Part shown: positions 17,307-23,880 of the stretch, piece after piece
Position numbering within the stretch: position 1 is the first letter of the stretch
Layout: each line of letters begins with the position of its first letter
NCBI GenBank assembly: GCA_023421115.1
Contig: JAEZUI010000071.1
Span: 1 to 24,473 of the forward strand
Origin: Bacillota bacterium
Lineage (GTDB): Bacteria > Bacillota > Clostridia > Acetivibrionales > Acetivibrionaceae
Length of the DNA stretch: 24,473 bases
Reading direction: 5' to 3'
Notes under the pieces: generated by a model
Told to the model about the DNA's origin: nothing
Database searches by the model: none
The model's input: the letters and a program-made list of their open reading frames with translations, nothing else
Position numbers and translations under genes: made by a program

Positions 17307-17425
17307 AACCTCAAACCCTCCATATTAATTTCTTCGTAATTATACACCAAATAATGTTAATACTATCACATTTTTTTTCTTTTTCCACATATTTATGTAT
17401 ATAGTCAATTGCAAAAATCAACTTG

Positions 17426-17536
17426 ACCACCCGTTCAACGGGTGGTTTGATAGTAGCCCTATAAGGGCATGTTACTGGCAACGCCTAAAGGCGTGGTTTC
17501 ACCAGCAGTTTTTCACTTGCAACCCCTAAAGGGGTT
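17426..17536 (-). repeat. Cluster of four hairpins at the IS right end
   Basis: Four perfect short stem-loops follow one another between the tnpA stop and the element end. On the plus strand they are ACCACCCG..CGGGTGGT (17426-17446), GCCCT-ATA-AGGGC (17456-17468), ACGCC-TAAA-GGCGT (17481-17494) and AACCCC-TAAA-GGGGTT (17521-17536). The outermost is the likely recognition hairpin; the others may end transcription or block read-through into or out of the element. Confidence 0.7.
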
Positions 17537-17950
17537 CTATTTGCCTACCCTATCTTCTATTATGTCAGCCTCTTCTTGTTGTTTGATGTAATTTGCTATT
17601 ACATCTTTATCTATGCCAATTGTGGTAACAAAATAGCCTTTAGCCCAAAAATGTCTGCCTTGCCCTTTTCTTAGCTCTGGAAACTTATCAAATATCATCA
17701 AGGCACTTTTACCTTTTAAATAACCCATAAATCCGGATACACTTTCTTTTGGTGGAATTCTGACATACATATGTACATGATCTATACTAAAGCTTCCCTC
17801 CACTAATTCGACATTCTTGTATTCACATAATGTTCTTAATATAGTTCCAATCTCTTTTCTACGTTCCTTAAACATAATTTTTCTACGATATTTGGGAATA
17901 AATATAATATGATAGCTGCATTCCCATCTCGTATGTGATAAACTATTCAT
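17537..17950 (-). CDS. tnpA: IS200/IS605-family Y1 transposase
   Basis: 137 residues, full length for the family. It is an HUH single-strand transposase: the HxH metal-binding pair is H58/H60 in SIDHVHMYV, and the nucleophilic tyrosine is Y121 in VIANYIKQQEE with Q125 four residues later. The N-terminus (SHTRWECSYHIIFIPKYRRK) is the standard family start. It acts as a dimer on the subterminal hairpins of single-stranded DNA, typically on the lagging strand. The ATG follows GGAGG by 9 nt, but that Shine-Dalgarno is buried in a 13-bp stem, which should keep expression low. The gene appears intact. Confidence 0.95.
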   Translation of the reverse strand: MNSLSHTRWECSYHIIFIPKYRRKIMFKERRKEIGTILRTLCEYKNVELVEGSFSIDHVHMYVRIPPKESVSGFMGYLKGKSALMIFDKFPELRKGQGRHFWAKGYFVTTIGIDKDVIANYIKQQEEADIIEDRVGK

Positions 17951-17957
17951 ATCCGAT

Positions 17958-18016
17958 GTCCTCCTATGCTTTTGATTTTGGCTGGCGAAACCAATTTCAT
18001 TTTAGCATAGGAGGAC
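17958..18016 (-). promoter_or_regulatory. Translation-blocking stem in the tnpA leader
   Basis: GTCCTCCTATGCT (17958-17970) and AGCATAGGAGGAC (18004-18016) form a perfect 13-bp stem. On the minus-strand transcript the stem contains the GGAGG that precedes the tnpA start, so it would hide the ribosome binding site. A leader stem of this kind is established for IS200 as a brake on transposase synthesis. Confidence 0.8.
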
Positions 18017-18295
18017 TATTTATCATCACTCACGGCTCTTCCTGTTCTGTTCTCACCCGCATAGCGGGTGGCTTAATGTTTGAGTTAATTCCACCCAATG
18101 ATATCCAACAGCGGATTTTAGCCGTGTAAATTTAATTAAGATTTATATATAAACTTGATTAAATCCAACAATAATTATTTATAATGGGCGTCTTTAGCGT
18201 TTTAAGCCCAGATTTTATTTTTGTGAATTCTAGCTCGTCCGGCAATTAGGACGATCCATTTATGGCGATAGGGGGTGAATGCTTGTTTTCTAAAT

Positions 18296-18889
18296 CTACA
18301 TCGTTTGCTGATTAATAATATCTTCGCTATCAGCCATAGCCTGAAGTGTCATGCTAAGCAGTTTATCAAGATCCCATCCTAGCTGATTGGCGCCACGCTC
18401 AATTACTTCTCTTGAGCAACCGGCCGCAAAGCCTTTACTCTTATATTTCTTTTTAAGAGATTTTAGCTCCATGTCCTTAGTACTTTTTGAAGGACGCATA
18501 AGAGCTGCTGCCCAGATAAGTCCTGTTAACTCGTCAATAGCAAAGAGTACTTCCTCCATCTCATGCTCAGGAGCAACATCAATTGTAGTTCCACATCCTA
18601 CAGTAATTCCATATCCATGAGAAACAACACTATGTATAATATCTTCACCGACACCACCTTCACGTAAAAGTTCCGGTGCCTTAATGCAGTGTTCCTCCGA
18701 GTATAATTCAAAGTCGATATCATGTAGTAATCCAACTATTCCCCAATATTCTGCTTCATCCCCATATCCTAATTCTTTTGCAAACCACTTCATAACAGCC
18801 TCAACTGTTAGTGCATGCTGAATATGAAATGGATCTTCGTTATACTTTTTTAATAAATTAAATGCCTCATCTCTTTTTATATGTTCCAT
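18296..18889 (-). CDS. HD-domain phosphohydrolase-like protein
   Basis: 197-residue cytoplasmic protein. The HD signature is present: H22 and H25 in FHIQHALTVEAVM, the pair H56-D57 in VGLLHDIDFE, H67, then H86 and H91 in IHSVVSHGYGI; an Asp in DELTGLIWAAALMRP completes the metal site. HD proteins of this small type are widespread in Firmicutes and usually hydrolyse phosphate esters or nucleotides, but the substrate is not known. I chose the ATG at 18889: AAGGAGG lies 7 nt upstream, whereas the GTG directly before it would have only 4 nt. Monocistronic and apparently intact. Confidence 0.88.
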   Translation of the reverse strand: MEHIKRDEAFNLLKKYNEDPFHIQHALTVEAVMKWFAKELGYGDEAEYWGIVGLLHDIDFELYSEEHCIKAPELLREGGVGEDIIHSVVSHGYGITVGCGTTIDVAPEHEMEEVLFAIDELTGLIWAAALMRPSKSTKDMELKSLKKKYKSKGFAAGCSREVIERGANQLGWDLDKLLSMTLQAMADSEDIINQQTM

Positions 18890-18892
18890 CAC

Positions 18893-19159
18893 GAAGCCTC
18901 CTTAGTGAAAATTTGATTACCTTTGGTTTATCAACCCTTATTTCTCAACCATTGTACCACTATTTAGCAATACGTAACATACTATATTTTGTCTGCACTA
19001 TTAACCATAAAAGAATCACCATTATATTTTGGCCTGGCGTTTCATGCCACTCACTTCCTTCGACTTGGAATAATATTGATATATCATAAATAGCTAGAGT
19101 TGACTATAAAAAATATGTTAGTTAGTAAAATGTTAGTAAAAACTATCAAAAACAAAAAA
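18893..19159 (-). other. Gap between the HD gene and tRNA-Leu
   Basis: No gene. A TACAAT box on the minus strand (18951-18956) may be the -10 of the HD gene promoter, with only a weak -35 (about 18973-18979). The remaining sequence shows no repeat or fold that I would defend. Confidence 0.3.
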
Positions 19160-19190
19160 CAAGGATTTCAGCTAATCGCTGAAACCCTTG
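19160..19190 (-). terminator. Terminator after tRNA-Leu
   Basis: A 13-bp stem with one mismatch (19160-19172 with 19178-19190), loop of 5 nt, followed on the minus strand by TTTTTTGTTTTTG. It starts 7 nt beyond the tRNA CCA end. Confidence 0.88.
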
Positions 19191-19197
19191 TTTTGTT

Positions 19198-19284
19198 TGG
19201 TGCCGAAGGTCGGACTCGAACCGACACGATATCACTACCGCTGGATTTTGAGTCCAGTGCGTCTGCCAGTTTCACCACTTCGGC
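19198..19284 (-). tRNA. tRNA-Leu (anticodon CAA)
   Basis: 87 nt including an encoded CCA. The acceptor stem is GCCGAAG with CTTCGGC. The anticodon stem-loop CTGGA-CTCAAAA-TCCAG gives anticodon CAA. The long variable arm (CGGTAGTGATATCG) is typical of tRNA-Leu, and the T-loop is GGTTCGAGTCC. It decodes UUG. Confidence 0.97.
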
Positions 19285-19294
19285 CTATTGCCTG

Positions 19295-19322
19295 ATTATA
19301 ATAACACATACCTCAAAACAAA
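19295..19322 (-). promoter_or_regulatory. Promoter of tRNA-Leu
   Basis: On the minus strand, a perfect TATAAT (19295-19300) sits 10 nt before the tRNA 5' end, with a weak TTTGTT -35 (19317-19322) at a 16-nt spacing. Confidence 0.5.
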
Positions 19323-19383
19323 TCAATACTTTTCTCAAAATTTTTTTTGGTAAATTTCTTCTAAAATAAATTTAAAAAAAGTA

Positions 19384-19412
19384 TTGACATTCAATATCCT
19401 AACTCTTATAAT
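19384..19412 (+). promoter_or_regulatory. Consensus sigma-A promoter of tRNA-Lys
   Basis: Perfect TTGACA (19384-19389), 17-nt spacer, perfect TATAAT (19407-19412). Transcription would start near 19419, about 16 nt before the tRNA. Confidence 0.93.
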
Positions 19413-19434
19413 GGTTAAGTGTTCAGGAAATCAT

Positions 19435-19510
19435 GCGCTATTAGCTCAGTTGGTAGAGCAACTGACTCTTAATCAGTGGGCCCTGGGTTCGAATCCCCGA
19501 TGGCGCACCA
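19435..19510 (+). tRNA. tRNA-Lys (anticodon CTT), integration target
   Basis: 76 nt with encoded CCA. Acceptor GCGCTAT with ATGGCGC (one G-U), D-arm GCTC/GAGC, anticodon arm ACTGA-CTCTTAA-TCAGT giving CTT. The T-stem CTGGG/CCCCG has one T-C mismatch (19484 against 19498). Just 59 bp downstream is the end of a tyrosine integrase remnant pointing toward the tRNA, the usual arrangement when an element has integrated into the tRNA 3' end; the mismatch may reflect that event. Confidence 0.96.
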
Positions 19511-19517
19511 ACAAAAC

Positions 19518-19557
19518 AAAAGCTTCCAAGGTTTTAAAGCCTTAGAAGCTTTTATGT
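19518..19557 (+). terminator. Terminator after tRNA-Lys
   Basis: AAAAGCTTC (19518-19526) pairs with GAAGCTTTT (19545-19553), with an inner AAGG/CCTT helix, then TATGTTTT. It lies 7 nt after the CCA. Confidence 0.8.
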
Positions 19558-19569
19558 TTTACACCAATT

Positions 19570-19754
19570 TTACACCATTTTTGAGAATACACCTTTTAAT
19601 TTGTTAATCGCCTCTTTTTTCTTTTCAGGAAGAACATGAGAATATGTATCAGCTATTAATGTATATGTGCTATGCCCCAACAACTCCTGCATAACCTTTA
19701 ATTCAATCCCCTGTTCTAATCCCCTGGTTGCAAATGAATGGCGCTTATGTAGAG
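19570..19754 (-). pseudogene. C-terminal remnant of the tRNA-Lys integrase
   Basis: About 60 residues of a tyrosine recombinase: RHSFATRGLEQGIELKVMQE (from the HxxR box), LLGHSTYTLIADTYSHVLPE with the catalytic His and the nucleophilic Tyr, ending GVFSKMV. The first His of HxxR is not in the normal place (the sequence reads LHKRHSF instead of H.LRHSF), so the junction with inserted DNA lies inside the active-site box. It is the same strand and family as the N-terminal half found at 22141-22832, about 2.4 kb upstream; the two were once one gene. Some 110-130 residues between them are missing altogether. Confidence 0.85.
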
Positions 19755-19836
19755 TCAAATATTATGGGGAGTGAATACAGATTTACCGCATTTCATGCTA
19801 CTTTTTTTACTGACTCACTCCCCATAATAAATTTGA
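19755..19836. repeat. Inverted repeat at the ritC-side end of the RIT element
   Basis: ATTATGGGGAGTGA (19761-19774) and TCACTCCCCATAAT (19815-19828) are perfect inverted copies. They are extended by TCAAAT (19755-19760) and ATTTGA (19831-19836) with a 2-nt bulge. The dyad lies exactly between the integrase remnant and ritC, as expected of a RIT end. Confidence 0.75.
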
Positions 19837-19856
19837 TAGGATTATGAACGGTAAAC

Positions 19857-20615
19857 TTACTTGCAGAAATCACTTAACCATTGCATCAGATCTCCATCTT
19901 CTTCCCAACGTGGAATTTCATCAGGGATTAAATCTAAATATGCATTTTCGATAGCCTTCCGTTTCATTTCACTATCTGCCCTCGCGTACACCTCAGTCGT
20001 AGAACAATCCACATGCCCAAGGAAATCACATATATAAATCAAATTTACGCCAGACTGAAGCAAGTGCATACTTTTTGAGTGGCGCAGGACATGAGGTGTG
20101 ACTGGAAATTTAACCTGAAATTCTGGATTGTTCTTTGCCATTTTCACATATTTATTCAGTATATAAGAAATTCCCCAACACGAAAGCTGTTGTTGCTTTT
20201 GATTAACAAACAAATAATTATCACTTTTAGCTATTCCGGCATGATATTTCTTCTTATCTAAATAGGTCTTCATCAAATTTGCAGTTCTGCCAATGATCGG
20301 AACAGTCCGAATCTTATTCCCTTTACCGTGAAGTGTGACAACAGCCGGAGTAGTAAGTCGGACATCCTTTACTTTAATATCCACCAATTCCTGTACCCTG
20401 GCACCAGTATCATAAAGAACTGAAAGCAATACCATATCACGATACCCTTCATAACTAGACGAATCAGGTTGTGCCAGCAGTATCTGTGTTTCATCACCAG
20501 TCAGATATGCAACCATTGCCTTTGTATGCTTCTTAATCGGTATGGACAGGATCTTCTGAATTTCATGTGTGTTTTCTGGTGATTCTTTCTGGACATAATG
20601 GAAGAAGGAATGAAT
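19857..20615 (-). pseudogene. RitC-like tyrosine recombinase, N-terminus deleted
   Basis: The RitC-like frame starts abruptly at IHSFFHYVQKESPENTHEIQ (about 20615) directly at the ritB stop codon, and runs to 19857. The only good internal ATG is at 20516, giving 219 residues. The catalytic domain is complete: from that ATG, R40 (YDTGARVQEL), H142-x-x-R145 (TPHVLRHS), H168 (FLGHVD) and Y177 (TTEVYARA). The core-binding domain that normally precedes it, about 100 residues, is missing, so DNA binding should be lost. The C-terminal extension IPRWEEDGDLMQWLSDFCK is typical of the trio's third member. Confidence 0.75.
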
Positions 20616-21514
20616 TACAGGTCAGCCGTCAGACGGAGGTAATACTGTGTTTCTCTGAAATCAGAATGCCCCATAAAGGCGGCAAGATAAGGGAGCATGT
20701 TTGTCAACTCATTTCCATTTAGTACCCACTTCTTTAAGCATTTGACAGCATAATTGTGTCTGAGGCAATGAATTCTGGGACCAGTTCCCGTGAGTGAAAT
20801 CCCCGCACGAAAAAGATATTGCCTATATCTACGATGCATGGTACTTTGGTCAATACAACAGTTATACCCTCTTGGTGATGGAAAAAGATAATCTGTTTCT
20901 TTTGAAAACCGATGTACATTCTCAATATAGGTTTTAGTCCTTTCCGCCATATTAGGATGCATCGGCACAAGGCGATCTTTGTTATTCTTCGCATGGTATA
21001 CAATGAGGGCACCATTATCGAAATCCTTCAAAGTAAGATTGAGAACCTCGGACAGACGCATACCTGTGCTGTAAAGCAGCCGAAAAAAGATCGGATCAAT
21101 CAGTATACGGTTGGTAAAAGGAGAATCTTCCCATGAATCTATTGCATCAAACAGACGTTTTATCTCGTCATCGGTAAATATATAGGGAATAAATGAACTC
21201 CTCGGAGGCGCAGATTGCACCATGGGTATATAAATCTCAGAAAAGCACTGTTCTTGCAGGAATACTGCAAAATCTCGAAGAAGTCGTTCTTTTATGTACC
21301 ATCCGCTCATCCTCTCGTCGGTGCGATAAATAAAACTGTCAACCATTTCTTTTGTGATGCGGATTCCGGTATAACCGTTTTGAGAATAGTACGCATCAAA
21401 CCTTTGAAGATATTTCCTCTGTGCGTCGTATTTGTATCCTGTCATATTTTTCATCTGGAGAAACTGCTGTGCTTTCTGTGCAATATCGCTTTTCCATACA
21501 TAATCATTGTTCAT
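20615..21514 (-). CDS. RitB-like tyrosine recombinase, slightly truncated at the C-terminus
   Basis: 299 residues. I place the start at the ATG at 21514, which overlaps the ritA stop (ATGA) and has GGAGG about 11 nt upstream; the frame is open further but without a start signal. Core-binding domain about 8-100 and catalytic domain about 110-299, with R153 (STGMRLSEVL), H249-x-x-R252 (IHCLRHN), H283 (FMGHSD) and Tyr at 291/292 (ETQYYLRL). The protein stops right after LTADL, where relatives continue for some 25-30 residues. The stop coincides with the deletion joining it to the ritC remnant. The active site is intact, so activity cannot be excluded. Confidence 0.8.
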   Translation of the reverse strand: MNNDYVWKSDIAQKAQQFLQMKNMTGYKYDAQRKYLQRFDAYYSQNGYTGIRITKEMVDSFIYRTDERMSGWYIKERLLRDFAVFLQEQCFSEIYIPMVQSAPPRSSFIPYIFTDDEIKRLFDAIDSWEDSPFTNRILIDPIFFRLLYSTGMRLSEVLNLTLKDFDNGALIVYHAKNNKDRLVPMHPNMAERTKTYIENVHRFSKETDYLFPSPRGYNCCIDQSTMHRRYRQYLFRAGISLTGTGPRIHCLRHNYAVKCLKKWVLNGNELTNMLPYLAAFMGHSDFRETQYYLRLTADL

Positions 21515-22832
21515 AATCGAAACACCTCCTCTGGGTCGAGAGGGCACTTTTTGAGACCTTCCAGATCAATTTTCAAGTAAATGCTGGTGGTATTAATATT
21601 GGTATGCCCAAGCGTTTCTGAAATCACAGGGAGCGGTGCACTAGTTTCAAGCAATCTCCTTGCGAGCGTACTTCTGAGGGAATGGAGTCCGCAATGTATC
21701 CCTGACGGAGGAGTGATCCCGGCAGACTTCATATAGCGGTGTAACTCCTTATAGAAGCTTTCATTTTCTCCCACAGCATCGTAAGGAGCCCGATGCCTTA
21801 TAAAAACCCGTGTACATTTTGTTTTTGGTCTCCCGTTTTTAAGGTAATCTATGATTGCCCATCCGATATCATCAAGAAGGGGAAGCTGTATTGCCTTTTT
21901 AGTTTTTTGGACGGTCAGGTCGATAGTCCTCCTCGACCAGTTTAGGCTGGAAAACTCAAGTGAACGGATATCGCTCACTCTCAATCCGAGCCTTGTGACT
22001 GTAAGCAAAATAGCATAATCTCGCTTACCTTTTGGACTTCCCCTATCAATGGAGGCAAGAAGCTTCTTTACATCCTCTGGGTTCCACGAATAAGGTATAA
22101 ATGCATTTCTAAGGATTCTAACATGGGGAGGGATACTGCAAGTATTTACTATTAATTCAGCTTTATCAAAATCAATATCTTCCCATGTTAACGCAAGCAA
22201 TTCTGACATCCTTAAACCTGTATCAAGGTTTACAATATATGCTATATATTGACTATAATCCTTTGCAGCTTCTCCAAATGCCTTTTGTTCCTCTACAGTA
22301 AAGGCTTTAATATCCTTCTTAATAATCTCAGGCAACTCAACAAAATTAGCAGGATTTTTAGAAATATATCCTTCAGTTATTGCTTTATTTAAGGCAGATT
22401 TTAATACTATATTGACTTTATGAATACTATTTGCCGAATAACCTTCTTCATATCTCTTATTGTACATTTCCTGTATGTCTTTTGTTTTTAACTTCTGCAT
22501 CGGTATGTCACCAATATTAGGAATTATAGTTATTCTTGTTAACGATTCGTATGAGTCATAAGTTTTTGGTTTTAACTTATTCTTTTTATAAGTTTTCAGC
22601 CAATAATTAATCCATTCGGAAACAGTAATTTTATCAGGTTTAACATAGTCACCTATTTTAATATCATGCTTTATGGAATCCATCTTTACAACAACTTCCT
22701 TTTTGGTTTTTCCATAAACAGCTTTTCTTATTAGTTTACCTGATTTGTCCCTACCAATTGTTATACTTCCCATCCATTTACCATCTTTTCTTTGATAAAT
22801 ACTGCCTTCTCCATTACATCTTTATTAGACAT
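21511..22832 (-). pseudogene. Chimeric recombinase: integrase N-terminal half fused in frame to RitA catalytic domain
   Basis: From an ATG at 22773 the frame gives 420 residues. Residues 1-210 are a Tn916/phage-type integrase: an N-terminal arm-binding part (MGSITIGRDKSGKLIRKAVY), a core-binding domain (about 48-140) and the start of its catalytic domain with R188 (DTGLRMSELLALTWEDID). At residues 211-212 the sequence changes to RitA (SIPPHVRILRNAFIPYSW), with its own R265 (RLGLRVSD), H364-x-x-R367 (LHSLRST), H390 and Y399 (TTSIYLKID). RitA's own N-terminal domain is absent. The natural integrase start is upstream at 22832 (ATG, AGGAG 10 nt before). From there the frame is lost after four codons unless one A is added to the AAA run at 22821-22823; that restores MSNK-R-CNGEGSIYQRKDGKWMGS. 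Confidence 0.8.
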
Positions 22833-22837
22833 ATATT

Positions 22838-23059
22838 TCACGCTCCTATTTTCTCATACTTTTTAGGGTTTTTTAACCATTCAACAAATGCAGGCTTCGG
22901 AATAATAATGCTTTTGCCTATTTGCACTGAAGGAAAATTTTTAGAATGACACAAATCATAAGCATTCTGTTTTCTAATACCTAAAATGCGTGAAATATCA
23001 CTAACTGTAAGGGAAAGTGGTAATTCTTCAATACATGTAATTTTATTTTCAAGGTTCAT
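22838..23059 (-). CDS. Excisionase-like helix-turn-helix protein
   Basis: 73 residues of the MerR-like HTH_17/excisionase type: LTVSDISRILGIRKQNAYDL is the helix-turn-helix, followed by FPSVQIGKSIIIPKPAFVEW, the typical wing and 'F..WL' end. It should bind DNA beside the attachment site and steer the integrase toward excision, or regulate its expression. GGAGG precedes the ATG. The stop lies 5 bp before the natural integrase start at 22832, so xis and int form one transcript. It appears intact although its partner integrase is broken. Confidence 0.88.
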   Translation of the reverse strand: MNLENKITCIEELPLSLTVSDISRILGIRKQNAYDLCHSKNFPSVQIGKSIIIPKPAFVEWLKNPKKYEKIGA

Positions 23060-23110
23060 ACTACTCCTCCATTTTATTAAACTTTTAATTTTTTATCAAT
23101 AAAAATTGCA

Positions 23111-23145
23111 AAACAAAAAGGACACAGGATATTTTCCCATGTCCT
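23111..23145 (-). terminator. Terminator after the holin-like gene
   Basis: An imperfect stem of about 10 bp with G-U pairs (23119-23128 with 23136-23145), followed on the minus strand by TTTTTGTTTTGC. It lies 15 nt after the stop of the gene at 23160. Confidence 0.82.
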
Positions 23146-23159
23146 CTTAAATATCTAGT

Positions 23160-23351
23160 TTATACTTTACTTTGGTTTTCTTTAGCTATGCTATTTCCAA
23201 AATAAGCTCCTACAATTAAATTTACCATTCCGGTAAATGAAACAAATTCAGTAGGTACTTTGTCTATTCTAATATAAAGCAAATAGCCTACAAATACTAC
23301 ATAGGCTATAACCATAAAGATTGATATAAATTTTTTAGTACTAAATTTCAT
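23160..23351 (-). CDS. Small holin-like membrane protein
   Basis: 63 residues with two hydrophobic helices (about 8-27 and 37-55), a basic N-terminus (MKFSTKKF) and a charged tail (AKENQSKV), which is the topology of a small phage holin. The ATG at 23351 is chosen because GGAGG, inside the end of the preceding gene, is 8 nt away; a longer frame starts at 23366. It lies 4 bp after the XhlA-like gene, so the two form an operon. The lysis role is an inference from topology and partner; no endolysin gene is visible in the window. Confidence 0.65.
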   Translation of the reverse strand: MKFSTKKFISIFMVIAYVVFVGYLLYIRIDKVPTEFVSFTGMVNLIVGAYFGNSIAKENQSKV

Positions 23352-23355
23352 ACAC

Positions 23356-23661
23356 TTAACCTCCACTTCCTAAATAAACAGCTATTCCAGTTATAATAGG
23401 TGCAATAACTACCCATACTTTAAATATAAGATTCCAAATATTTTTATTGTTTGACTTTTTTATATCAAGATCCGAATCAACAAACTTATTGATTAGTTTA
23501 TTTTGATTATTATTTACCTCAGACACCATCAACTTCAAGTCAGATTGCCCTTTTTCTATACTAAGAAAATTATATTTCATTTCAATTTGTGTTTTTTCTA
23601 AACTTCTTAATCTATCTTCATGATCCTTTAATTGCTCCTGTACAACGCTTAAATCATCCAT
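23356..23661 (-). CDS. XhlA-like (haemolysin XhlA family) protein
   Basis: 101 residues: a coiled-coil half (VVQEQLKDHEDRLRSLEKTQ, then KGQSDLKLMVSEVNNNQNKL) followed by a single C-terminal membrane helix (IWNLIFKVWVVIAPIITGIA). This is the XhlA layout from Bacillus PBSX-type prophages, where XhlA works with a holin and an amidase to lyse the host. The start follows GAAGGGAG by 6 nt. Followed directly by the holin-like gene. Seen: layout and partner. Inferred: function. Confidence 0.72.
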   Translation of the reverse strand: MDDLSVVQEQLKDHEDRLRSLEKTQIEMKYNFLSIEKGQSDLKLMVSEVNNNQNKLINKFVDSDLDIKKSNNKNIWNLIFKVWVVIAPIITGIAVYLGSGG

Positions 23662-23718
23662 ATTTAACTCCCTTCACTTTGAATAAAAACAAAAATCTAT
23701 CCATTTTTTCAAAATAAA

Positions 23719-23742
23719 AAACACAGGCGAAAACCTGTGTTT
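23719..23742. terminator. Bidirectional terminator hairpin
   Basis: AAACACAGG (23719-23727) pairs perfectly with CCTGTGTTT (23734-23742), 6-nt loop. T-rich tails follow on both strands (TTATTTTG on the minus strand, TGTGTTTC on the plus strand). Confidence 0.78.
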
Positions 23743-23760
23743 GTGTTTCAAAAATTTAAC

Positions 23761-23802
23761 ATTATGCCAGGATTAACAATTACTTATTAAGTCCGGCATA
23801 AT
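23761..23802. repeat. Inverted repeat
   Basis: ATTATGCC-A-GGA (23761-23772) and TCC-GGCATAAT (23792-23802) pair over 11 bp with one bulged base, enclosing 19 bp. It lies between the terminator and the structured RNA; function unknown. Confidence 0.5.
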
Positions 23803-23850
23803 CTGTCAATCTGTCTTAGAAACATTGTGTTTATATGTTATTTTTGATAT

Positions 23851-23880
23851 AATGAAAAGACCTCCATATTTCAGGAGATC
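23851..23880 (-). terminator. Terminator of the structured RNA
   Basis: On the minus strand GATCTCC (23880-23874) pairs with GGAGGTC (23865-23859, one G-U), 8-nt loop, followed by TTTTCATT. Confidence 0.75.

Larger units (their letters stand above)
17423..18083 (-). mobile_element. IS200-type insertion sequence (tnpA only)
   Basis: About 660 bp, the usual size for IS200. It carries one Y1 transposase gene and no tnpB. Terminal features are subterminal hairpins rather than inverted repeats: at the left end (gene-upstream side) CACCCGC/GCGGGTG (18054-18070), and at the right end ACCACCCG/CGGGTGGT (17426-17446). A TCAA (minus strand) at 17423-17426 next to the right hairpin and a TTAA(C) at about 18084-18088 beyond the left hairpin are plausible cleavage sites by analogy with IS608. 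The exact ends are inferred. Confidence 0.75.
19755..22140 (-). mobile_element. Degenerate recombinase-in-trio (RIT) element inserted in the integrase
   Basis: Three different tyrosine recombinase genes lie head to tail on the minus strand (RitA-, RitB- and RitC-like), with ritA and ritB overlapping as ATGA. That is the hallmark of RIT elements, which also end in inverted-repeat structures. The left end carries a 14-bp dyad. The right end, including the N-terminal part of ritA, is gone, and a second deletion has removed the ritB end and ritC start. The element interrupts the tRNA-Lys integrase gene. The right boundary is placed where integrase sequence gives way to RitA sequence. Confidence 0.72.

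Noticed and set aside
17426..17536. CRISPR-like repeat series
   Set aside because: The hairpins differ in sequence and spacing, with no repeated unit; they belong to the IS200 end.
18185..18254. Short hairpins (TGGGC/GCCCA and TCGTCC/GGACGA) downstream of the HD gene
   Set aside because: Stems of 5-6 bp without a T-run in the gene's direction; too weak to call a terminator.
19100..19369. Plus-strand reading frame across tRNA-Leu
   Set aside because: It overlaps the tRNA and its terminator; a chance open frame.
22121..22140. CATGGGGAGGGATA beside the chimera junction, similar to the left-end dyad of the RIT element
   Set aside because: The bases encode the conserved RitA segment SIPPHV, so the resemblance is better explained by coding; I do not count it as the missing right end.
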